Shown: positions 7,853 through 16,443, counted from the first letter of the stretch. The stretch is DNA of 64,000 nucleotides from Micromonospora ferruginea (GCF_013694245.2 NZ_CP059322.2:1-64000), one strand, 5' to 3'. The notes: a model not told the origin generated them from the sequence alone. Numbers and translations: made by a program.

Positions 7853-8902
7853 TCAGCCCTCCCGCTGCTTGCGCAGGTTGCGGATCTGGTAGATCACGAG
7901 CGGCAGGACCAGGACGAACAGGAAGACCGCGAGCGCCGAGCCCTGCCCGTTCTCGCCGTACCGGAACGCCTGGTTGTACATCTCGGTCGCGATCACGTTG
8001 GTGTCGTAGTTGCCGTTGGTGGCGGTCCGGACGATGTCGAAGACCTTGAGCGTGGCGATGGAGATCGTCACCACCACCACGATCAGCGCCGGCCGGATGC
8101 TCGGCATGGTGATCCGCCAGAACATCTGCCACGGGGTGGTGCCGTCCAGCCGGGCCGCCTCGATGATGTCCGCCGGGATGGCCTTGATGGCCGCGGAGAG
8201 CACCACCATGGCGAAGCCGGCCTGGATCCACACCATGATCACGATGAGCAGGAACGTGTTGAGCGGCGAGTCCAGCAGCCACTGCTTCGGCTCGCCGCCC
8301 AGGGTGACCACGATCTGGTTGAGCAGGCCGATCTGGTCCTGCTCGTCGCCCCGGTAGGCGTAGATGAACTTCCAGATGATGGCGGCGCCGACGAACGAGA
8401 TCGCCATCGGCAGGAAGATCAGCGACTTGGCCACCGACTCGAACCTGGCCCGGTCCACCAGGACGGCGTAGATCAGGCCGAACGCGCTGGCCACCAGCGG
8501 CACCAGTAGCACCCAGATCAGGGTGTTGATGAGGACCCGGAAGATCGAGTCCTCGGAGAACATCCAGCCGTAGTTGTCCAGTCCCACCCAGTTGGTGCTG
8601 CTCGAGTCCATGAAGGAGAGCAGCGTGGTGCGGACGGCCGGGATCACCAGCCCGATGGTCAGCAGCAGCAGCGTCGGCAGCAGGAAGAAGAACGCGAACC
8701 CGCCCTCCCGCTGCTTGCGCCGGCGCGGCACCGGGGCGCCGCTCGCCGAGGCCGCGACCAGTTGCGCCTCCCGGCGCCGGGCGAAGAAGGCCGGCACCAC
8801 GTCGAGGAGCAGGAGCAGCCCGCCCACCACCGCGACGAAAGCGATCAGCCCGTACATCAGCATGAGGAACTTCGGCTGTTCCGCCGCGAAGTCGAACTCC
8901 AT
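7853..8902 (-). CDS. Sugar ABC transporter permease, MalF type
   Basis: Inner-membrane permease, about 349 aa from ATG 8902 (MEFDFAAEQ), which has GGAGGG just upstream; longer in-frame starts would run into the intercistronic hairpin. It has an extra N-terminal membrane helix and a basic linker (RRRKQREGG) before the six-helix core, as in MalF-like proteins, and the EAA loop IIEAARLDGTTPWQMFWRITMP. It pairs with the MalG-type gene immediately downstream to form the translocation channel for the sugar delivered by the upstream binding protein. Confidence 0.93.
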   Translation of the reverse strand: MEFDFAAEQPKFLMLMYGLIAFVAVVGGLLLLLDVVPAFFARRREAQLVAASASGAPVPRRRKQREGGFAFFFLLPTLLLLTIGLVIPAVRTTLLSFMDSSSTNWVGLDNYGWMFSEDSIFRVLINTLIWVLLVPLVASAFGLIYAVLVDRARFESVAKSLIFLPMAISFVGAAIIWKFIYAYRGDEQDQIGLLNQIVVTLGGEPKQWLLDSPLNTFLLIVIMVWIQAGFAMVVLSAAIKAIPADIIEAARLDGTTPWQMFWRITMPSIRPALIVVVVTISIATLKVFDIVRTATNGNYDTNVIATEMYNQAFRYGENGQGSALAVFLFVLVLPLVIYQIRNLRKQREG

Positions 8903-8932
8903 CAACCCTCCCTCAAGGGTTCGGATGCGGGC

Positions 8933-8967
8933 GGGTGGCCCGGTCCGCGTCACGGACCGGGCCACCC
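8933..8967 (-). terminator. Perfect hairpin between binding-protein and permease genes
   Basis: A 15-bp perfect stem (GGGTGGCCCGGTCCG with CGGACCGGGCCACCC) with a 5-nt loop begins just downstream of the binding-protein stop. Such hairpins typically stabilise the binding-protein message and reduce read-through into permease genes, giving excess binding protein. Confidence 0.75.
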
Positions 8968-8974
8968 ACTCGGA

Positions 8975-10315
8975 TCACTTCCAGCTGCCCTCGATGTCGT
9001 TCAGGACGGTGGTGGTGTCCTTGCCGTTGATCCAGGCGACCATGCCCTTCCAGAAGGTGCCCGCGCCGACCGCGGCCGGCATCAGGTCCGAGCCGTCGAA
9101 GCGGAAGACGGTCTTCTCGTCCTGCAGGATGCCCACGGAGAGCTTGTCCACCGGGTTCGGGACGTTGTTGATGTCCAGCTTCTTGTTCGCGGACACCCAG
9201 TCGCCGATCTTGGCGCGGCTGTTGGCGTACTCGCCGGAGGCCAGGTAGGTCTGCACCGCCTGGACCTCGGGGCGGTCGGCGAAGGCCGCGACGAACTCGC
9301 CGCCGCCCAGCACCGGCTTGCCCTTGGCCGGGTCGACGGCCGGGAAGTAGAACGCGAAGACGTCGCCGTCCTCGGCCACCTTGGTGCCCTTCGCCCACTG
9401 GTTGGCGTAGAAGGACGCCTGGCGGTGCAGCGCGCACTTGCCGGTGAGAACCGGGCCGCCCGCCTCCTGGAACGAGGTGGTGGCGATGCTCTTCACGCCG
9501 CCGAAGCCGCCGTTGACGTACTTCTCGTTCTTGAGGATCGTGCCGGCCTGGTTGACGGCCGTGGCGACCTGCGGGTCGTTGAACGGGATCTCGTGGGTGG
9601 TCCACTTGTCGTAGACCTCGGGCCCGCCGGTACGCAGCAGGACGTCCTCGATCCAGTCGGTGGCCGGCCAGCCGGTGGCGTCACCGGACTCGATGCCGGC
9701 GCACCACGGCTTGGTGCCGCTGGCCGCGATCTTGTCGCTGAGGTCGATCAGCTCCTGCCAGGTGGTCGGGACCGACCAGCCCTTCTCCTTGAACATCTTC
9801 GGCGAGTACCACACGAAGGACTTCACGTTGGAGCCCAGCGGAGCGCCGTAGAACTGGCCGTTGACGGTGCTGTACTTCAGCCAGTCGGGGGAGTAGTTCT
9901 GCTCGGCCATCGCCTTGGTGTCGGCGCCGGCCGGCTTGAGCTTGCCCGAGTCGACGAACCGCTTGAGCAGGCCCGGCTGCGGGATGAAGGCGATGTCGGG
10001 GGCGTTGCCGCCGTCCACCCGGACGGGGAGCTGGGCCTCGAACTCGCCGGAGCCCTCGTGGTCGATCTTGATGCCGGTGCAGTCCTCGAACTCCTTCCAG
10101 GACTGCTGGAGGCGCTCGTCCTCGATGTCCCGGATGGACGAGTAGATCGAGACCTTCTTGCCGTCGTGTCCCTGGTACTTCTCGTATGCGGCGCACTCGG
10201 CCGAGCCCGCCTTGTCGCTCTTCTTGTCGTTGCCGGTGCCGCAGGCGGCGACGCCGAGCGCCAGCCCCAGCACGCCGGTGACCGCGAGCGCCTGGCGTGA
10301 TCTGGCAAACGCCAT
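8975..10315 (-). CDS. Sugar ABC transporter substrate-binding lipoprotein
   Basis: Family 1 extracellular solute-binding protein, 446 aa from ATG 10315, preceded by GGAAGGAGA at ideal spacing. N-terminal signal with lipobox LGVAAC (Cys near residue 25), so it should be lipid-anchored outside the membrane. The mature part has the two-lobe binding-protein pattern (IDHEGSGEFEAQLPVRVDGG, GAPLGSNVKSFVWYSPKMF). Its alpha-glucoside specificity is inferred from the GH13 enzyme and LacI regulator in the same operon. First gene of the operon, with a LacI operator 68-81 bp upstream of its start. Confidence 0.93.
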   Translation of the reverse strand: MAFARSRQALAVTGVLGLALGVAACGTGNDKKSDKAGSAECAAYEKYQGHDGKKVSIYSSIRDIEDERLQQSWKEFEDCTGIKIDHEGSGEFEAQLPVRVDGGNAPDIAFIPQPGLLKRFVDSGKLKPAGADTKAMAEQNYSPDWLKYSTVNGQFYGAPLGSNVKSFVWYSPKMFKEKGWSVPTTWQELIDLSDKIAASGTKPWCAGIESGDATGWPATDWIEDVLLRTGGPEVYDKWTTHEIPFNDPQVATAVNQAGTILKNEKYVNGGFGGVKSIATTSFQEAGGPVLTGKCALHRQASFYANQWAKGTKVAEDGDVFAFYFPAVDPAKGKPVLGGGEFVAAFADRPEVQAVQTYLASGEYANSRAKIGDWVSANKKLDINNVPNPVDKLSVGILQDEKTVFRFDGSDLMPAAVGAGTFWKGMVAWINGKDTTTVLNDIEGSWK

Positions 10316-10382
10316 GCCGATCTCCTTCCTTGCCGGCGCGTGGGGGAGTCGAACCAGCGCCGGTCCGATGGTCGTCCCCACA

Positions 10383-10396
10383 TGTAAGCGCTTGCA
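10383..10396. promoter_or_regulatory. LacI-family operator
   Basis: TGTAAGCGCTTGCA fits the LacI/GalR consensus TGNAANCGNTTNCA at every fixed position and lies upstream of the binding-protein gene. It is the likely target of the LacI regulator encoded at 5761-6831. Confidence 0.85.
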
Positions 10397-10552
10397 TCCC
10401 GCCCGGTCCACCCCTAGCGCGGACACGGCCCGGTAACAATCCCGAAATCCGGTCACCCCCGCTGGGTGCGCTCCCATGGTCCTTCCGTCGAACGGAACTT
10501 TCTGCCACCCTGTCCGTATCGAATTGAAGACTTTCAACATAGGAGGCAATGG

Positions 10553-11329
10553 ATGCGTAAGCGGTGGCTCAGTCTCGCGGCGGGGGTGGCGGTCCTGGCC
10601 GCGACCCTGGTGCCGGCGGCGCCGGCGATGGCCGCGCCGACCTTCAAGGTCCCGTTCCCGTGCGGCCAGTCCTGGTCCGGGCAGACCCGGACGGACCACA
10701 GCCCGGCCAACGCGATCGACTTCAACCGGACCGACGACCTGGGCGACCCGGTGGTCGCCAGCGCGCCCGGCACGGTCGACGTGGTGACCAACCTCGGCGA
10801 CACCAGCTACGGCAAGTACGTGCGGATCAACCACGGTGGCGGCTACACCACCTACTACGCCCACCTCAACGCCTTCAACGTCTCGGTCGGGCAGACCGTC
10901 GGGTACGGGCGGGTCATCGGGTACGTGGGCACCACCGGCGGCTCCACCGGCCCGCACCTGCACTACGAGCAGCGCCTGAGCGGCAGCTCCATCAAGATCA
11001 AGTTCAACGGCGCGCAGGCGCTCTACTGGGGCACCAAGACCTACACCAGCGACAACGGCTGCTCCGGGTCGAACACCGGCGCCGGCACGGTGAACACCGC
11101 GGGCACGGCGCTCACGGTGCGCTCCGGCCCCGGCACCGGCTACAGCGCGGTCGGCACGGTCGCCGACGGCGCGGGCGTGACGATCTACTGCCAGACCAGC
11201 GGGACCACGGTCACCGGCACCTACGGCACCAGCGCGATCTGGGACCGGATCGGCTCCGGCCGGTTCATCTCCGACGCGTACGTCTACACCGGGTACGACG
11301 GCTACATCCCCAGCGTGCCCCGCTGCTGA
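10553..11329 (+). CDS. Secreted M23 metallopeptidase with SH3 domain
   Basis: Zinc peptidase that should cleave peptidoglycan cross-bridges outside the cell; 258 aa. A Sec signal peptide (RKRWLSLAAGVAVLAATLVP, cut after PAMA) is followed by the M23/LysM-less catalytic domain with metal ligands in HSPANAIDF and the HLHYE motif, then a bacterial SH3-like domain (TALTVRSGPGTGYSAVGTV) for wall binding. Start ATG 10553 is chosen for its TAGGAGG site 8 bp upstream. Divergent from the sugar operon. Ends at a strong hairpin shared with the convergent tspO-like gene. Confidence 0.92.
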   Translation: MRKRWLSLAAGVAVLAATLVPAAPAMAAPTFKVPFPCGQSWSGQTRTDHSPANAIDFNRTDDLGDPVVASAPGTVDVVTNLGDTSYGKYVRINHGGGYTTYYAHLNAFNVSVGQTVGYGRVIGYVGTTGGSTGPHLHYEQRLSGSSIKIKFNGAQALYWGTKTYTSDNGCSGSNTGAGTVNTAGTALTVRSGPGTGYSAVGTVADGAGVTIYCQTSGTTVTGTYGTSAIWDRIGSGRFISDAYVYTGYDGYIPSVPRC

Positions 11330-11335
11330 CGCCGG

Positions 11336-11365
11336 CCGGCGCGGGGGCGGGCGCCCCCGCGCCGG
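11336..11365. terminator. Bidirectional hairpin between M23 and TspO genes
   Basis: CCGGCGCGGGGGCG and CGCCCCCGCGCCGG form a 14-bp perfect stem with a 2-nt loop, immediately after both converging stop codons. Confidence 0.75.
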
Positions 11366-11371
11366 AGCCGG

Positions 11372-11869
11372 TCAGGCGTTCAACCGCCAGATGGCGAGGT
11401 TCAGCGCGGCGGCGAACGTGACCCAGGCCCAGTACGGCAGCATGAGCAGCGTCGCCGGCCGGGACACCCGCCGGAACAGGACCACGGTCACGCCGATCGC
11501 CAGCCACATCAGCACGATCTCGGCGAACGCCAGCCCGTAGCGGCCGGCGCCGAAGAACAGCGGGGTCCAGATCGCGTTGAGCACCAGTTGGACGCACCAG
11601 GCCCAGAGCGCGGGGCCGAACCCGACCCGGCGCCAGACCAGCCAGCCGGCGACCGCGATCAGCGCGTAGAGCACGGTCCAGACCGGTCCGAACAGCCACG
11701 ACGGCGGCGCCCAGGCGGGCTGCTCCAGGCTCTGGTATTCGGCCGAGGTGCCCCGGACGCCCAGTCCGCCCACGGCGGCGGCGGCGAACGTGGCGACGCC
11801 GAAGCCCGCCAGCGCCCACCACTTCCGGGCCCCGGCGGTACGGCGGCCGGCACGCTGCGATATCTCCAT
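11372..11869 (-). CDS. TspO/MBR family membrane protein
   Basis: 165 aa with five membrane helices, the family fold. Signature residues include the tryptophan-rich loops WAPPSWLFGPVWTVLYALIA and LNAIWTPLFFG. TspO proteins bind tetrapyrroles and cholesterol-like ligands; the bacterial role is porphyrin handling or stress-related. ATG 11869 (MEISQ) is chosen over a TTG at 11902. The start codon lies in the spacer of an inverted repeat (11860-11866 and 11874-11880), which could act on expression. Confidence 0.9.
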   Translation of the reverse strand: MEISQRAGRRTAGARKWWALAGFGVATFAAAAVGGLGVRGTSAEYQSLEQPAWAPPSWLFGPVWTVLYALIAVAGWLVWRRVGFGPALWAWCVQLVLNAIWTPLFFGAGRYGLAFAEIVLMWLAIGVTVVLFRRVSRPATLLMLPYWAWVTFAAALNLAIWRLNA

Positions 11870-12013
11870 GGTCGAGATATTGCCGCTCCGCGTGGCCGGC
11901 AAACCCCGGACACGAAGGCGCCGGGATCGTCGGGTCCGGACGCTCCGGTCTGGGAGGACAGAGCGCCGGGCCCGACGACCCCGGCGGGTCAGGGGGTTTC
12001 GCGGTCGAGGTGG

Positions 12014-12160
12014 TTACGTGTTGAAGATGCTGACACCACCCGGTCCGACCAGCAGGCCGACGACGATGAGGACGATGCCCCAGAGGATCTGCCGGCGGAA
12101 CAGGGCGAGAATTCCGGCGACCACGAGTACGACTGCGAGAATCCAGAGAATCAGCTCCAT
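12014..12160 (-). CDS. GPGG-motif small membrane protein (48 aa)
   Basis: A 48-residue protein, MELILWILAVVLVV... ending GPGGVSIFNT. It has two hydrophobic segments separated by the basic turn FRRQ, and the C-terminal GPGG motif known from a conserved actinobacterial small membrane protein. Function unknown. Codon choice is GC-ending as in genuine genes of this genome. No strong ribosome site is visible. It stands alone between the tspO-like gene and the phosphoesterase operon, on the same strand as both. Confidence 0.82.
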   Translation of the reverse strand: MELILWILAVVLVVAGILALFRRQILWGIVLIVVGLLVGPGGVSIFNT

Positions 12161-12202
12161 GGCGGCTGGATACCCGGGTGTCCGATCCCGGAAACCTGTT
12201 GC

Positions 12203-12928
12203 TCAGTCGACGTGATCCCCCAGGTGGAAGACGCTGTAGGCCTGCTTGATCACGGGGTGCGCGACGTTGCGGACCCGGACCCCGCCCGGGGTGGTGCCGC
12301 GCTCGGTGCCGTGGTGGGCGTGCCCGTGCAGGGCCAGCGCGGTGGGCGCCGAGTCGATCGCCTGCCCGAGCTGGTAGCAGCCGAGGAACGGGTAGATCTC
12401 CAGCGGCTCGCCGGCGAGCGTGTCCGGCACCGGGGCGTAGTGGGTGAGCGCGACCAGCGCGTCGCAGTCCAGCGAGAGCAGCGCGGACGCCAGCGCGTCG
12501 GCGCTCTCCCGGGTGGTCCGCACGAACGACTTCATCTCCGGCTCGCCGAAGTCGCTGGCGCACCGCCCGGCGAACCCGCCGCCGAACCCCTTCACCCCGG
12601 CCACGCCGAGCCGCCCGCCGGCGCACTCCAGCACGGTGCCGGTGCCCTCCAGCACGGTGATGCCCGCGTCCTCGAGCACCTTCACCACCTGCGGCACCTG
12701 GTCGCACTGGTGGTCGTGGTTGCCGAGCACGGTGATCACCGGCACCCCGAGGCCGCCGAACTCGCGCGCCACGCAGCGCGCCTCGGCCTCGGTGCCGTGC
12801 CGGGTCAGGTCCCCGGCGAGCAGCAGCACGTCCGCGCAGTCCGGCAGCTCCTCCAGCGCCGGGCGGAACCGGCCCACCACGTCCTCGTCCACGTGCACGT
12901 CGCCGACGGCGGCGATCCGGATCACCAT
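12203..12928 (-). CDS. Calcineurin-like metallophosphoesterase
   Basis: 241 aa with all signature blocks of the calcineurin-like fold: GDVHVDED, LLAGDLTRHG, VLGNHDH, THYAP and HGHAHHG, which bind a di-metal centre. The substrate is unknown; such small cytoplasmic members act on nucleotides or phosphodiesters. The ATG at 12928 has GGGAGG at good spacing. It is the last gene of a three-gene operon with the BON-domain protein (10 bp upstream) and the nucleotidyltransferase. Confidence 0.9.
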   Translation of the reverse strand: MVIRIAAVGDVHVDEDVVGRFRPALEELPDCADVLLLAGDLTRHGTEAEARCVAREFGGLGVPVITVLGNHDHQCDQVPQVVKVLEDAGITVLEGTGTVLECAGGRLGVAGVKGFGGGFAGRCASDFGEPEMKSFVRTTRESADALASALLSLDCDALVALTHYAPVPDTLAGEPLEIYPFLGCYQLGQAIDSAPTALALHGHAHHGTERGTTPGGVRVRNVAHPVIKQAYSVFHLGDHVD

Positions 12929-12938
12929 CGAACCTCCC

Positions 12939-13196
12939 TCACGGCAGCTCCTCGACCTGGGTGGGCGCCTGTGTGCGGATCACCCCGATGTCGCTGGTCA
13001 CCGGCGTGTCCGGGAACCGCTCGGCCACCCGCCGCAGGATCTCCTCCCGCCGGTGCGGGCTCTCCACCTCGCCGTAGAGCACCAGTCCACGCTCGCGGCG
13101 CACCACCGTGATGCCCTGTTCGGCCACGGACGGGTCCTCGGCCAGCATGTTCTGGATCTCCGCCTCGACGTACTCGTCGGGGGGCTGTCCGGTCAC
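12939..13196 (-). CDS. BON-domain protein (85 aa)
   Basis: Small protein with a single BON-like domain: an N-terminal helix (DEYVEAEIQNMLAEDP), then TVVRRERGLVLYGEVESPHRREEILRRVAE, the typical beta-turn-beta-helix with a central glycine. BON domains bind lipid or phospholipid interfaces, but there is no signal peptide here, so its place is probably cytoplasmic. Start GTG 13196 overlaps the stop of the nucleotidyltransferase gene as GTGA, indicating translational coupling. Confidence 0.75.
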   Translation of the reverse strand: MTGQPPDEYVEAEIQNMLAEDPSVAEQGITVVRRERGLVLYGEVESPHRREEILRRVAERFPDTPVTSDIGVIRTQAPTQVEELP

Positions 13197-13774
13197 GGGG
13201 TCTCCCTTCCGCCGGGCGCGCCGCCGGGCAGCACGTCCAGCCGGTCGAGCAGCACCAGGAACGCCTCCGCGTACGGCGAGTGCTGCGTTTCCTTCCGTAC
13301 CCGTTCCCAGTCGATCTGCTCCCGCAGCGAGCGGGCGAGCGGCAGGGCGCGGGCGAAGTCGCAGTAGTGCTGGGAGAAGCTGAGCAGCTTGTGCACCATG
13401 AGCTGGCTGGCGGAGAGCACCGGCATCCGGATCGCGTCGACCGGCCGCTCGATGGTGTCGGCGAACGTCTCCTCGGTCACCGGCGTCTCGATCGGCCGGT
13501 GGATGAGGTCCACCATCCGCCCCTCGTCGTAGACCTTGACCAGCCAGTCCTCCGGCGGGCGCTCGGCGGTGAAGCCGGCTTCGACGAGCGCCTCCAACGC
13601 GCGGTCGACGTCGCACTCGCGGAGCAGGAAGTCGACGTCGTGGTCGCTGGAGTGGCCGCCGTGGGCGTACACCGCGAAGCTGCCGCCGAGCGCGAACGGG
13701 ATCTCGGACTGCTTGAGCACGGCGGCGACCTTCTTCAGCGTGTGCACCAGGCTCTCGTCCCCGCGCTCGGCCAT
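13193..13774 (-). CDS. Nucleotidyltransferase-fold protein
   Basis: 193 aa. FALGGSFAVYAHGGHSSDHDVDFLL carries the GG/GS turn and the D-x-D metal-binding pair of the polymerase-beta nucleotidyltransferase superfamily, as in AbiEii- and KNTase-like proteins. A helical C-terminal part follows (SASQLMVHKLLSFSQHYCDF). The substrate is unknown, and no AbiEi-like antitoxin partner is next to it, so I do not call it a toxin. First gene of an operon running into the BON and phosphoesterase genes. Confidence 0.72.
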   Translation of the reverse strand: MAERGDESLVHTLKKVAAVLKQSEIPFALGGSFAVYAHGGHSSDHDVDFLLRECDVDRALEALVEAGFTAERPPEDWLVKVYDEGRMVDLIHRPIETPVTEETFADTIERPVDAIRMPVLSASQLMVHKLLSFSQHYCDFARALPLARSLREQIDWERVRKETQHSPYAEAFLVLLDRLDVLPGGAPGGRETP

Positions 13775-13913
13775 CTGGGTCTCCCGTCGTCGTGGTGGGC
13801 GGTGGGATCACGTTGCGTACCCGGCAGACGGCTTGGTCACACCTGTTCGGTCCGCTCGGGGAGGAAAGCGACAAATCGTCGGTGGTGAGCGTGGATCGGA
13901 TAACCTCGGGGAG

Positions 13914-14612
13914 GTGGCCAGATCACTGCGCGCCGTCGCCCTGATCGGTATCGACGGCTCGGGCAAGACCACCCAGGCCCATCTCCTCGCCGAGGCGCTC
14001 ACCGCCGCCGGCCATCCGGCCACCTACCACCGCAACGCCGGCGGCCGCCGCTGGCTCGGCCGGGTCGCCCAGCGGGTCGGCCGGCCGGACGCGCAACGGC
14101 TGGTCGGGCGGGACGGCCTGCTCGCGGTCGAGTCCGTGCTGCGCTGGCTGGCCATCGCGCTCGCCCTGCTCAGTTGCGTGGTCACCGGCCGTACCGCGGT
14201 GATGGACCGCTGGTCCGCCTGCCAGTACGCCAGCATCCGGGCGCACGGCGGGCAGCGTTGGGAGCGGCTGGCCCGGGCCGGCTACCGGATCTTCCCGCCG
14301 CCCCGGGTCACGTTCCTGCTGACCGTCGACCCGGTCGAGGCGTACGGGCGGATCGAACGGCGCGGCACCGACCACGAGAGCATGCGGTGGCTCACCGACG
14401 CCGACGCGGCGTACCGCTCGCTGCCGGAGTACGCCGGCTTCGTCGTGGTGGACGGCAGCGGCACGCCCGAGGAGGTGTCCCGCCGGATCCGGGCGCACCT
14501 GAGCGAGTGGCTGCCGGACGACCCGGCCTCGCTGGCCGGTCCGCCGGACGGCACCCCGCGCCCGTCCGGCGGCGGCCGGGACGGCCCGGTGCCGGCTCAG
14601 GCCCGCCCGTAG
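13914..14612 (+). CDS. Thymidylate kinase-like P-loop kinase
   Basis: 232 aa. LIGIDGSGKTTQAHLLAEAL is the Walker A region of dTMP kinases. An Asp-Arg pair follows at the expected distance (AVMDRWSACQYAS), then FLLTVDPVEAYGRIERRGTDHES, the LID-like region. A hydrophobic stretch (LRWLAIALALLSCVV) is unlike housekeeping Tmk, so this is more likely a paralogue acting on another nucleotide or small molecule. The GTG start at 13914 directly follows CGGGGAG. Its 3' end overlaps the convergent SDR gene by 16 bp. Confidence 0.75.
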   Translation: MARSLRAVALIGIDGSGKTTQAHLLAEALTAAGHPATYHRNAGGRRWLGRVAQRVGRPDAQRLVGRDGLLAVESVLRWLAIALALLSCVVTGRTAVMDRWSACQYASIRAHGGQRWERLARAGYRIFPPPRVTFLLTVDPVEAYGRIERRGTDHESMRWLTDADAAYRSLPEYAGFVVVDGSGTPEEVSRRIRAHLSEWLPDDPASLAGPPDGTPRPSGGGRDGPVPAQARP

Positions 14613-15286
14613 ACCGGGACGCTCGCGCCGCTGGTCGGCGCGGACTCGGGGCCGGCCAGGAACCGGATCACCGTGGCGATCTCGGCCGGCGGCACCCACC
14701 GCCCGTGGTCGGCCTCGGGCTGGGCGGCCCGGTTGGCCGGGGTGTCGATGACGCTGGGCAGCACCGTGTTGCACCGCACCCCGCGCGGCCGGTACTCCAC
14801 CGCGACCGCGTTGGCGAACGCCTGCACCGCGGCCTTGGCGGTGACGTAGCCGGCCGCGCCGGGGAACGGCGACACCGCCGCCCGCGCCGACACGCAGACC
14901 ACCGCGCCGCCGCCGGCCGCGACCAGGTGCGGCAGCGCCGCGTGGGTGACCAGGTAGGTGGGGCGCAGGTTGAGCCGCAGCAGCCGCTCGAACTCCTCGA
15001 CCGGGGTCTCGTGCACCAGCCCGCCGCTGGCGTACCCGCCGACCAGGTTGACCACCGCGCGCAGCGGCGCCGCGGGCTCGGCGGTGGCGACCGTCACCGC
15101 CCGCGCGGCCCCCTCGGGGGTGAGTAGGTCCGCGGTCACCGGCACCGGCCCGGACGGCTCGGCCGCCGCCGCCCCGGCCTCCCGGACGGGTACGACCACC
15201 CGCCAGCCGTCGGCGCGGAACGCGGCGGTGACCGCCCCGCCCAGCCCACCCGTGCCCCCGGTCACCAGCACCGTGCGATCCGCCAT
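14597..15286 (-). CDS. Short-chain dehydrogenase/reductase (SDR)
   Basis: About 229 aa from ATG 15286. Rossmann dinucleotide motif VTGGTGGLGGAV near the N-terminus, VNLVGGYASG in the place of the NNAG motif, and the catalytic YVTAK pair (Tyr and Lys). A PSVIDTPANR segment after strand 6 resembles classical SDRs that use NADP. The substrate is not evident. It stands alone, convergent with the kinase-like gene. Confidence 0.87.
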   Translation of the reverse strand: MADRTVLVTGGTGGLGGAVTAAFRADGWRVVVPVREAGAAAAEPSGPVPVTADLLTPEGAARAVTVATAEPAAPLRAVVNLVGGYASGGLVHETPVEEFERLLRLNLRPTYLVTHAALPHLVAAGGGAVVCVSARAAVSPFPGAAGYVTAKAAVQAFANAVAVEYRPRGVRCNTVLPSVIDTPANRAAQPEADHGRWVPPAEIATVIRFLAGPESAPTSGASVPVYGRA

Positions 15287-15510
15287 GGGCACACGCTATC
15301 CGGCCGTCGGGCCGGCCGACCGGCGACCCGGTGCGGCCGTCCGGCCGTCCGGGGCGGGCGCGACGGTCGATGGCCGCGCCGGCCGGCGGGAGCGAGTCGA
15401 CCGGACCGGATGAGGCGGCCGGGCTGCGGTGATGGGACCCTGGGCGGGGCCGGGCGCGGAAGGCGGTAAATTTCCCGATACGCGGCGTCATGGTTGACGC
15501 TCACGCCCTC

Positions 15511-15525
15511 TGAAAGTAAGTTTCA
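15511..15525. promoter_or_regulatory. Inverted repeat before rpiR (putative operator)
   Basis: TGAAAGTAAGTTTCA: perfect 5-bp arms with a 5-nt spacer, ending three bases before the GTG of the RpiR gene. The position suits autorepression by the RpiR/MurR protein. Inference only. Confidence 0.6.
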
Positions 15526-15528
15526 TCC

Positions 15529-16443
15529 GTGGCGAAGAGTCCGAAGATTTCTGCGAGTCACGAGCCTGGTGGACTGATCGTCCACATCAGCGGGCTCCTG
15601 CCCTCGCTGTCCCCGGCCGAACAGCGGGTGGCCCGCCTGGTCGTCGCCGATCCGGCGGACGCGGCCCGGCGCACCATCACCGACCTCGCCACCTCCGCCG
15701 AGACGTCCGAGGCGACCGTGATCCGGTTCTGCCGCTCGGTCGGCATGGACGGCTACCCGCAACTGCGGATCCGGCTCGCCGCCGAGGCCGCCCGCCGGGT
15801 CGAGCCGCCCGACGCCCGGGTGGTCGGTGGCGACATCCCGCCCGGCGCGGACCTGGCCCAGATCATCGCCACCATCGCGTTCAACGACGCGCGCGCGGTC
15901 GAGGAGACCGCCGAGCAGCTCGACCCGGCGGTCTGCGAGCAGGTGGTCGAGGCGATCGGCGCGGCCGGCCGGATCGACGTCTACGGCGCCGGCGCCAGCG
16001 GCTTCGTCGCCTCCGACTTCCAGCAGAAGCTGCACCGCATCGGCCGCACCGCGTTCTACTTCCCGGACGTGCACACCGCGCTCACCTCGGCCGCGCTGCT
16101 GGGCCGGGGCGACGTCGCGGTCGGCATCTCGCACACCGGCACCACGTCCGACGTGATCGAGGTCCTGGAACAGGCCCGGGCCCGCGGGGCCACCACGGTG
16201 GCGCTGACCAACTTCCCGCGCTCGCCGATCACCGAGGTCGCCGACCACGTGCTCACCACCGCGGCCCGGGAGACGACCTACCGGTCCGGCGCCACGGCGA
16301 GCCGGCTGGCCCAGCTCACCGTGGTCGACTGCCTCTTCGTCGGGGTGGCCGCGCGGAGCCGGGCCCGGACCAAGAAGGCGCTGGAGGCCACCGCGGAGGC
16401 CGTCCGGTCACGCCGGGTCGGCCCCGGCCGGAGGCGGGCATGA
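15529..16443 (+). CDS. RpiR/MurR-family transcriptional regulator
   Basis: 304 aa with an N-terminal RpiR HTH (LSPAEQRVARLVVADP and SEATVIRFCRSVGMDGYPQLR) and a C-terminal SIS sugar-phosphate-binding domain (VYGAGASGFVASDFQQKL, ISHTGTTSDVIEVLEQAR). It overlaps murQ by ATGA, so it likely senses MurNAc-6-phosphate and controls this two-gene unit, as MurR does in enterics. The GTG start has no clear ribosome site; the mRNA may be leaderless or nearly so, with the inverted repeat at 15511-15525 over the promoter. Confidence 0.9.
   Translation: MAKSPKISASHEPGGLIVHISGLLPSLSPAEQRVARLVVADPADAARRTITDLATSAETSEATVIRFCRSVGMDGYPQLRIRLAAEAARRVEPPDARVVGGDIPPGADLAQIIATIAFNDARAVEETAEQLDPAVCEQVVEAIGAAGRIDVYGAGASGFVASDFQQKLHRIGRTAFYFPDVHTALTSAALLGRGDVAVGISHTGTTSDVIEVLEQARARGATTVALTNFPRSPITEVADHVLTTAARETTYRSGATASRLAQLTVVDCLFVGVAARSRARTKKALEATAEAVRSRRVGPGRRRA

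Noticed and set aside
4048..8049. A 1333-codon open frame on the plus strand
   Set aside because: It is antisense to the sugar operon; long open antisense frames are common in high-GC DNA, and its Arg/Gly/Val-rich product has no domain.
13193..13774. Nucleotidyltransferase as an AbiE-type toxin
   Set aside because: No AbiEi-like partner is adjacent; its operon partners are BON and phosphoesterase genes, which do not fit.
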